10,154 bases of DNA from Halobacteriovoraceae bacterium (GTDB taxonomy: Bacteria; Bdellovibrionota; Bacteriovoracia; Bacteriovoracales; Bacteriovoracaceae), in NCBI GenBank assembly GCA_018663815.1, contig JABJPQ010000452.1:1-10154 (forward strand), read 5' to 3'. Positions within the stretch are counted from its first letter, which is position 1. Every line of letters starts with the position of its first letter. Under the pieces are notes generated by a model. It was not told the origin of the DNA, searched no databases, and saw nothing but the letters and a program-made list of their open reading frames with translations. Shown here piece by piece: positions 5,025 to 10,154 of the stretch. The position numbers and the translations under genes are program-made.

Positions 5025-6107
5025 CTATTCCTTATTAATTATTTTTCCTCGGCTATCACTATCAACTTCTATACTAAACCTATTGTCAGAGTGTTGATTA
5101 AGAATCTTATTTATCAATAAGTCTCTATAAGTATTCTCTTGGAATCTAAATTGCTTCTTCAAATCATCAGATAAAGACTCATTTTGGAGTAATACTTGAA
5201 GCTGGTTAATATACTTCGCTGAGCCTTGAATTGACTCTACGATTTTCTCAACCTCACTATTTGATAACTCAAGCCCGATAATTCTAATCAATGCATTTTT
5301 CGCATTATTAAAAGAACCATCAACAGCGGAGTAAAAGTTCTTAAGAAGACTATTCTTAACACAATCATGTCCCTTAAACTTCTTCTTGAGGTGAGACATC
5401 AATACAGACTCACCTTTCTTTATGGCCTGTATATCGAAATGAAACCCTTTAGGGTCAGTTCCATCCACGCTGTATAAAAACACAGGTACCTGCCTAGAAA
5501 GAGCATATCCAAGTTCCTGGTTGGTCCACTCGCTGTCATAGAAGTCACTTGTAAGAAAAGCAATACACGCATCCATGGTCTCAAGACCTTTGTGGATTTC
5601 ATCTTTCCACTTCGTTGTAGGAGTAATCGATTCATGAGCAACAAATGAGCTAATCCCTAATATTTCGAGATTTTTTCCTAATGCCATAGCATCTTTCTTA
5701 TGTTTGTCTCGATGTGAAATAAACACTCTTAATTTACCTGGCTCCCAAATCCCTTCTAAATCATCTTCTGTGTGACTTATCTTAGCTGTACCACCAAGAA
5801 GTCTTTGAACTATTGTTTTAGCTTTTTCGACTTTCTTATCATCGTACTTATCACCAAGTTCAATAAGTTGAATTATCTCTGACAGTGCTTTTCCAACGTT
5901 TTTGTCGCTTTCTGTATTCCAAAAAGCACGCATTCGATTCGCCTTAGAACCGCTATTAAGATTGTATTTTTCATCAAAAATATCAATACCTAAGACCGTT
6001 TCAAAAAACTCGTGAAAAGTATTGTCGGAGAAGTCAAAAACATAACCACTTCCCATATCTAATATGTCTTCAAAAAGTCTTTTTTCAGCAATACCTAAAG
6101 AACTCAT
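5025..6107 (-). CDS. TIR-domain protein with a distinct N-terminal module, candidate defence NADase
   Basis: From ATG 6107 the protein has 360 residues. Residues ~126-257 are a TIR domain: KLRVFISHRDKHKKDAMALG, GISSFVAHESITPTTKWKDE, MDACIAFLTSDFYDSEW, then TNQELGYAL. Glu198 in WTNQEL sits where NAD-cleaving TIR domains carry the catalytic glutamate. Residues 1-~108 form another module (EKRLFEDILDMGSGYVFDFS, GSKANRMRAFW), which resembles a small domain I remember in front of abortive-infection effectors; this is from memory. The C-terminal ~100 residues are helical. ATG 6107 is chosen over the in-frame ATG at 6146 because AGGAG precedes it by about 10 bases and it lies outside the upstream GNAT gene. 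No transmembrane segment is visible. Bacterial TIR proteins deplete NAD+ or make cyclic ADP-ribose signals upon infection; no ThsA-like partner is nearby, so this is not classic Thoeris. Confidence 0.85.
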   Translation of the reverse strand: MSSLGIAEKRLFEDILDMGSGYVFDFSDNTFHEFFETVLGIDIFDEKYNLNSGSKANRMRAFWNTESDKNVGKALSEIIQLIELGDKYDDKKVEKAKTIVQRLLGGTAKISHTEDDLEGIWEPGKLRVFISHRDKHKKDAMALGKNLEILGISSFVAHESITPTTKWKDEIHKGLETMDACIAFLTSDFYDSEWTNQELGYALSRQVPVFLYSVDGTDPKGFHFDIQAIKKGESVLMSHLKKKFKGHDCVKNSLLKNFYSAVDGSFNNAKNALIRIIGLELSNSEVEKIVESIQGSAKYINQLQVLLQNESLSDDLKKQFRFQENTYRDLLINKILNQHSDNRFSIEVDSDSRGKIINKE

Positions 6108-6120
6108 TATACTACTACTC

Positions 6121-6561
6121 CTAAAAATATAACTTATATCCATCATGAGTAGGTTTTAGACCTAGTTCACGATAAAACTTATTCGCATCAACTCTTTCTT
6201 TATTTGATGTTAATTGGAAAATACCACAAGATGCTTCTTGAGCTGTTTGAATTGCATGTTTCATTAACTTTTTCCCCAGACCTTGACCTCTTAGACTAGC
6301 TTTGATTCTCACACTTTCCACTTGAGCCCGTTTCGTTCCCTTAAAGCTTAAATGTGGAAGATACATCATTTGGTAACAACCTATAATTTCTTCATCTCCT
6401 TCCATTACAAAGACATCAAAATACTCATTCGATAAAAGTTCTTCGAATACGGCTTTATATGATTCAGGTGAACCTTCTCTCGTTTTACCAAAGTCATCAT
6501 CAGTAAGTAGATGAACCACTTCGCTTAAATCTTTTAAACTAGCTTTTCTTATTTTTTCCAT
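6121..6561 (-). CDS. GNAT-family N-acetyltransferase
   Basis: The 146-residue protein is one complete GNAT domain. It shows the N-terminal IRKASLKDLSEVVHLL strand-helix, the central sheet DVFVMEGDEEIIGCYQM, and motif A at VRIKASLRGQGLGKKLMKHA, where R91-x-x-G94-x-G96 binds the pyrophosphate of acetyl-CoA. Motif B follows as FQLTSNKERVDANKFYRELG. The substrate is unknown; the clear LTSNKxRxDAxxFYxxLG end is common in stand-alone small-molecule or peptide acetyltransferases. It ends 13 bases before the TIR gene and begins 43 bases after the DinB-fold gene, so it sits in the same transcription unit. The ribosome site (GAGAAG) is weak. Confidence 0.88.
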   Translation of the reverse strand: MEKIRKASLKDLSEVVHLLTDDDFGKTREGSPESYKAVFEELLSNEYFDVFVMEGDEEIIGCYQMMYLPHLSFKGTKRAQVESVRIKASLRGQGLGKKLMKHAIQTAQEASCGIFQLTSNKERVDANKFYRELGLKPTHDGYKLYF

Positions 6562-6604
6562 ATTCTTCTCTTTCTATCTCTGAAAATTCCAAGATAATCA
6601 CTTA

Positions 6605-7048
6605 TTAATCCAAATTGTATCTTTCCTTCCATGTGGAGGGCATTTCTAGTTTCAATCCATAAATATAACGAACAAGCTGGCCATGATGCTGTACCTCGTG
6701 CTCTAGTAAATCTAATAGCGTTGTTCCTTCATTTTCATTTAATGTACCAACCTCATTGAGATAGTTTTCAATATCTAAATAAGTTTTATCTAGATTACTT
6801 TTGACATCAGACTTAGAAGTCGTTTTCTCCCAATCTAACGGACATTCAAAGCCACTCCATTTACCAGCTTTCGCAGCTTTAAGATAACTAGTCCTTGCTC
6901 CAATCACACACCAAAGTTGTTGACCAATTGTATTTGAAGGAAGACTTGCTAGTTTCTTAGATAAATCGAGTTTATCTAGTTCTTCAACCAGTGAGTGATA
7001 TAACTTTTGACTTCTATTTAAACGAGTCTTCAGTTCAGTTAGTATCAT
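6605..7048 (-). CDS. DinB-fold protein
   Basis: The 147-residue protein has the four-helix DinB/YfiT-like fold. SQKLYHSLVEELDKLDL is helix 1, SNTIGQQLWCVIGARTSYL is the usual second helix, and LLDLLEHEVQHHGQLVRYI (112-130) is the metal-site helix, followed by the characteristic MPSTWKERYNLD ending. The family usually binds a divalent metal through three histidines. Here HEVQHH supplies H117, H121 and H122, while the first site, normally a His in the second helix, is occupied by QLWC, so the metal site may be altered, as in other members with this IGQQLWCV-type helix. Relatives serve as thiol transferases or stress proteins; the substrate is unknown. ATG 7048 overlaps the SH3 gene stop (ATGA) and has a strong GGAGG site six bases upstream. 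Confidence 0.85.
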   Translation of the reverse strand: MILTELKTRLNRSQKLYHSLVEELDKLDLSKKLASLPSNTIGQQLWCVIGARTSYLKAAKAGKWSGFECPLDWEKTTSKSDVKSNLDKTYLDIENYLNEVGTLNENEGTTLLDLLEHEVQHHGQLVRYIYGLKLEMPSTWKERYNLD

Positions 7049-7383
7049 TTATCCTCCAGTATCTCTGTTAGCAACCAACCTTCATCACCATTCGACTTTT
7101 TACACCAAGCCCAACCACAATCTTCGAAGACTAGCTCAACCTCATCATTCTCATTTACTGATATTTCTTGAGCTGTATAATTCTTAACAATCTCAGCATT
7201 TTCTGCATTTACTCTTTTAAAATAAGTTTCTGAAATCCAGCCTTCATTTCCAGTTAAATCGTTACACCAGTTCCATCCTTTCCACTTCCCAGGAACGTCC
7301 TTTTTAAACAACTGAATTTTATCACCAACCTTAAGATTGAGTGGATTTGGATAACAAATATCGTATTTTTCAATTACTTTCAT
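7045..7383 (-). CDS. Small protein of two tandem bacterial SH3-like domains
   Basis: The 112-residue protein consists of two SH3-like repeats, about residues 1-57 and 62-110. Each carries the same core: LKVGDKIQLF ... WNWCNDLTGNEGWISETYF in the first, and VNENDEVELVF ... GWAWCKKSNGDEGWLLTEIL in the second. It matches the variant SH3 family often annotated as ligand-binding SH3 protein. There is no signal peptide, so it should be cytosolic and more likely binds another protein than cell wall. The start overlaps the end of the upstream NUDIX-acetyltransferase gene by 14 bases and the stop overlaps the DinB start, pointing to coupled translation. A scaffolding role for neighbours is possible but not shown. 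Confidence 0.85.
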   Translation of the reverse strand: MKVIEKYDICYPNPLNLKVGDKIQLFKKDVPGKWKGWNWCNDLTGNEGWISETYFKRVNAENAEIVKNYTAQEISVNENDEVELVFEDCGWAWCKKSNGDEGWLLTEILEDK

Positions 7384-8287
7384 CTAATTCATACTCCATT
7401 AGCAACTCTTTTCCATCTGGAGTCTCTATTTCTCCAACACACTTAAAGCCACACTTTTCATAGCACCGTATTGCCCGTAAATTTGTTGGGCCAGGGTCAG
7501 TAATTATTTTTGAAATATTATGGTTCCATCTTAAAAGATAAATGAACTCTTGAATCATGCGGGTTCCATGACCTTTTCCAACATAGTCAAATTCACCAAT
7601 ATACTGATCAATTCCAACAACGTCATCGGGGTAACCATCCCACCATCCATCTCCAACTTTTGATGCCCAGTAATACTGAATATATCCGATAGGCTTATCT
7701 TGAAAGTAAACGAGATATTGTTTTACAACTTCAGAAGAGGTTTTTAAAACATATTTTTCATATGATTCTTCCCAGCTTTCACCATCATCCCAAAACTCTT
7801 TAACATGAGGCCTTTTGAGCCACTGTTCAATAATGGATAAGTCCGACTCTACTAATTCACTAAAGAAATACTTTGGTAGGTATTCTCCCATTTCTGAAAC
7901 AAGCCTACTCCGTGCTTCTTCAACAGGTAACCAATAGTAATCAAACTCCATTCCCTTATCTTCTTCACCATCTGACACTATATGTGTCCACTGATCCCTT
8001 GTTTCTTGAATATTGAATATATATACATCACGTTTGTGAAGTTGTTTTAAATCTTGACGGTGATAATTATATTGACCGAGATATAAATCATATGATGTAA
8101 GTTCTAACCCTGATTCTTCAAATATTTCTCTAAATACTGCTTTTTCAATTTCTTCACCTACATCAACTGAACCTGCTGGAACCTGTGGGTTTACTTCTGG
8201 AGCATCTCTATGGTCGAAAACGAGGAGTTCTCTTACTCCACAATTATCTCTAAAAATATAAGAAAGTACTTTATTCTTAGTTTCCAT
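7370..8287 (-). CDS. NUDIX hydrolase fused to an AAC(6')-like acetyltransferase
   Basis: From ATG 8287 this is a 305-residue two-domain protein. Residues 1-~138 are a NUDIX hydrolase with a perfect box at 39-61 (GSVDVGEEIEKAVFREIFEE then SGL), fitting Gx5Ex7REUxEExGU, so the metal site for nucleoside-diphosphate-type substrates is intact. Residues ~141-302 resemble aminoglycoside 6'-N-acetyltransferases of the AAC(6')-Ib kind: GDGWWDG, VVGIDQYIGE, VGKGHGTRMIQEF, then DPGPTNLRAIRCYEKCGF and TPDGKELLMEYEL. The fusion joins a pyrophosphohydrolase to an acetyltransferase in one chain. A TTG lies further upstream in frame at 8314, but ATG 8287 is preferred; it overlaps the VOC gene by 11 bases. 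Aminoglycoside modification is possible but unproven; a nucleotide-linked or natural-product substrate is equally plausible. Both domains appear complete. Confidence 0.88.
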   Translation of the reverse strand: METKNKVLSYIFRDNCGVRELLVFDHRDAPEVNPQVPAGSVDVGEEIEKAVFREIFEESGLELTSYDLYLGQYNYHRQDLKQLHKRDVYIFNIQETRDQWTHIVSDGEEDKGMEFDYYWLPVEEARSRLVSEMGEYLPKYFFSELVESDLSIIEQWLKRPHVKEFWDDGESWEESYEKYVLKTSSEVVKQYLVYFQDKPIGYIQYYWASKVGDGWWDGYPDDVVGIDQYIGEFDYVGKGHGTRMIQEFIYLLRWNHNISKIITDPGPTNLRAIRCYEKCGFKCVGEIETPDGKELLMEYELDESN

Positions 8288-8648
8288 TTTTTCGATATTT
8301 CCCTTGTATTCCAATCACGTTCCCAAATGGGTCTTTGATTTGGCATATACCCTCATCATTTTCAGGGATTTCAATTGGCCCCCTATAAATAACTCCTCCA
8401 TTCTCAACAAACAAATCAACAACATCTAAAAGATCATTCACATGCCAATAACTAACACTTCCGCCAGTTGTCACTGGAGATTTATCATCAGCGAGATGAA
8501 AACATAATTCATTTTCACCAATCTTAATCAACCCAAAGTTATCATCATCAATGGCAAGAGGAATATCCAATATCTTCGAGTACCAAGAAGAAGACTCCTT
8601 CACATTAGTTACAAACATATAAGTTGCATGAAGACTATTTAGAACCAT
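8277..8648 (-). CDS. VOC-superfamily (glyoxalase/bleomycin-resistance fold) protein
   Basis: The product from ATG 8648 has 123 residues and two beta-alpha-beta-beta-beta modules, as in glyoxalase I, dioxygenases and bleomycin- or fosfomycin-resistance proteins. Module one: LHATYMFVTNVKESSSWYSK, then DIPLAIDDDNFGLIKIGENE. Module two: SVSYWHVNDLLDVVDLFVEN, then KDPFGNVIGIQG. DPFGNVIG is the family's C-terminal signature. Candidate metal ligands H7, E47 or H51, and H69 are present, but the last Glu is replaced in the IGIQG end, so metal catalysis is uncertain and ligand binding is an alternative. ATG 8648 is preferred to the upstream TTG 8678 and ATG 8666 because the domain begins there; the ribosome site is weak. 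It overlaps the upstream gene by 14 bases and the downstream one by 11. Confidence 0.85.
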   Translation of the reverse strand: MVLNSLHATYMFVTNVKESSSWYSKILDIPLAIDDDNFGLIKIGENELCFHLADDKSPVTTGGSVSYWHVNDLLDVVDLFVENGGVIYRGPIEIPENDEGICQIKDPFGNVIGIQGKYRKNGN

Positions 8649-10154
8649 TTGCATCCCAAGAAACATCTGCCTTAACAATCGAAAGCCAGTAAAAAGGATT
8701 AGCAGGAGTTCTAAATTGCCTCGAAGCCATTAGAGGAAGGCCAGGAGGAGAATCATCCCATTTTGTCTCAAATTCGTTATTTCCTTCAGAAAACTTTAAG
8801 AAAGTTTTGATCCTCAATTTTAATTCTTCAATAGATTCTGGTAAAAACAAAGGCACTTCGGCAATTCCAAATTCATTACCAGCATATTGTTTATATAGCT
8901 GTTGTTTTATTCCTTTTCGAGGGTACCAAAGCTGTAAATCAGTTTCCTTTAACTCTTCTACCAATTTTAAAACATCTGAATACTCATCTTTGAAATCTAA
9001 AATGGCACACCAATAAGCTAGAGTTGGTATCAAAGTGGACATCCCAGCCATTTTCTCTTTAGAGTGCTTTCCTTCAAATTCAAATTCCATAAGCATATCT
9101 ATAGAGTCATAAGCAATTGGAAAGTTTTTATCTAAAATTTTATAAGAGAAATGAAATCGGTGAATTAACTCTTTAATCCACTCTTTTATTTCTTCAATTT
9201 TTCCAACGAGGGCCAAGGAGTATATTGCCAAACATATATCAATCGTTTGACCATCATAACAGGGGGAAGCGGAGATACTATTATTTTTAATCACACAGGC
9301 TAAAGCATTTGTAATTATTTTTGAGTTTTCAATGCCATTTTTATCCTTAATCGCTAATGCGAACAAAGTGTTATTTAAAGAAACTGAGGCAAGAATTCCA
9401 ATTATTTTAAAAGTGACAAGAGAACTTGTTAAACTATCTCGTCCTTGACTGCAAATCCCATCACGCATGTAAAAATATTTTTCTAATTTATTGAAGTAAC
9501 CTGCTGCAAATACTGAATGTAGCATTTGCATTTGATAGAATTTATCCAAAATCTTTTTGTTTTCTTCTAAATTATTCTCCGAAATAAATGCCCAGGAAAA
9601 CAAGAGAGATAGCTCTGATGAGTTTAATGAATGTTCTAGGTTTTCTGCTTCTATTGAATACTGATTTATCATTCCCATACATAGAGAAATCATATTTAAA
9701 ACTTTTAAAGCATCCTTTTCCTTTACTGATTGTGACTTACCTTTCCAGATACTTTTATCCAATAATTTCTTTAACATTTCCTTGTAATGAGTTAATTTAT
9801 AATCTGAATCAGACAAAAACACGATGGTTCTTCTAATATCTTTTTTTACATCTTCAAAAAACAGGTGCTCATCAGTTAAATATGTTTCTATTAATCCAGA
9901 AAGCCTATTCCCTCCCCAATCTTCAAATGTGTAGTCAGAATATTTATTTGTAAAACCTGTCCAATTCGGCTGAACCTCCTGCCTCATTTCTCCGCCATAA
10001 CACAGGATTATTTTACTAGGTAGTTTCTTATGCTCATTAGACATTTTTTGAGTCATATAAACGTCAGTAATTTCCTCCAGTGACTGTCTCACTGATTGTT
10101 TATCACTAGACCAAATATTACGTGTTATATTTCCTTTCTTTACAGTAATTAGAT
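8635..10154 (-). CDS. Large uncharacterised protein, 5' end cut; probable restriction-endonuclease-like N-terminus
   Basis: The frame is open across the right edge: upstream of GTG 10092 another 20 codons (LITVKKGNITRNIWSSDKQS) are free of stops to the end, so that GTG is not the real start and the gene continues outside. The 505 residues visible start with what looks like the end of a PDDEXK-type nuclease fold: a helix (SLEEITDVYMTQ), a strand (SKIILCYGG), and then YTFEDWGGNRLSGLIETYL. The last resembles the (F)W(D/G)xxRLxxLIExxLLDExL linker that, from memory, follows such domains in NTPase or helical proteins. The catalytic D/ExK would be just outside. The rest is mostly helical with no known motif; near the end GLPLMASRQFRTP and NPFYW look like conserved family signatures. 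It overlaps the VOC gene by 14 bases and is the first visible gene of the operon. Confidence 0.7.
   Translation of the reverse strand, partial: LITVKKGNITRNIWSSDKQSVRQSLEEITDVYMTQKMSNEHKKLPSKIILCYGGEMRQEVQPNWTGFTNKYSDYTFEDWGGNRLSGLIETYLTDEHLFFEDVKKDIRRTIVFLSDSDYKLTHYKEMLKKLLDKSIWKGKSQSVKEKDALKVLNMISLCMGMINQYSIEAENLEHSLNSSELSLLFSWAFISENNLEENKKILDKFYQMQMLHSVFAAGYFNKLEKYFYMRDGICSQGRDSLTSSLVTFKIIGILASVSLNNTLFALAIKDKNGIENSKIITNALACVIKNNSISASPCYDGQTIDICLAIYSLALVGKIEEIKEWIKELIHRFHFSYKILDKNFPIAYDSIDMLMEFEFEGKHSKEKMAGMSTLIPTLAYWCAILDFKDEYSDVLKLVEELKETDLQLWYPRKGIKQQLYKQYAGNEFGIAEVPLFLPESIEELKLRIKTFLKFSEGNNEFETKWDDSPPGLPLMASRQFRTPANPFYWLSIVKADVSWDANGSK

Noticed and set aside
5025..6107. Thoeris system
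   Set aside because: No ThsA-like SIR2/SLOG or other known Thoeris effector is encoded nearby in the window.
5025..6146. TIR gene starting at 6146
   Set aside because: That start overlaps the GNAT gene by 26 bases and adds residues that do not look like the domain; ATG 6107 has an AGGAG site upstream.
10090..10092. GTG as the start of the right-edge gene
   Set aside because: The frame remains open upstream to the end of the window and the upstream residues fit the protein, so this GTG is an internal valine codon.

Overview
The window comes from an AT-rich bacterial genome. It is probably Gram-negative, judging by a signal-peptide metallo-beta-lactamase-like protein and a cysteine-rich exported protein, but nothing here fixes the genus. 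No rRNA, tRNA, integrase, transposase, CRISPR array or complete mobile element is visible. The content (two toxin-antitoxin modules, a TIR protein, a cytosolic trypsin-like protease and a run of small enzymes) reads as an accessory or defence-rich region.

Left edge to 2.3 kb: the minus strand carries the first 92 codons of an exported metallo-beta-lactamase-fold protein (1-278, cut by the window edge). Next is a TumE-TumA type toxin-antitoxin pair (877-1167 and 509-880), joined by an ATGA overlap and preceded by direct and inverted repeats that look like an operator. Divergent from it, on the plus strand, lies a HigB-HigA pair (1637-1939, 1942-2259). It has a good sigma70-like promoter, a perfect 11-base palindrome in the promoter spacer, and a toxin start codon so close to the -10 box that the mRNA looks leaderless.

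2.3-3.8 kb: a gene-poor stretch with two sizeable inverted repeats and a 69-codon plus-strand gene remnant. It is followed by a minus-strand protease of the trypsin-like fold (2716-3558) with a complete His-Asp-Ser triad and no signal peptide.

3.8 kb to the right edge: nine genes on the minus strand, most touching or overlapping, apparently one transcription unit whose promoter is outside the window. In transcription order they are: a large protein whose N-terminal, probably nuclease-like, part is cut by the window edge (8635-10154); a VOC/glyoxalase-fold protein; a NUDIX hydrolase fused to an AAC(6')-like acetyltransferase; a tandem-SH3 protein; a DinB-fold protein; a GNAT acetyltransferase; a TIR-domain protein with an unusual N-terminal module; a GFA-family zinc protein; and an exported cysteine-rich protein of unknown function. 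The enzymes look like detoxification, housecleaning or modification proteins. The TIR protein and the truncated first gene look like defence proteins. Whether they act together is not shown by sequence, but the translational overlaps indicate coordinated expression.

The best candidates for something undescribed are the TIR protein with its N-terminal module inside this operon, the NUDIX-AAC(6') fusion, the truncated nuclease-like first gene, and the cytosolic protease.
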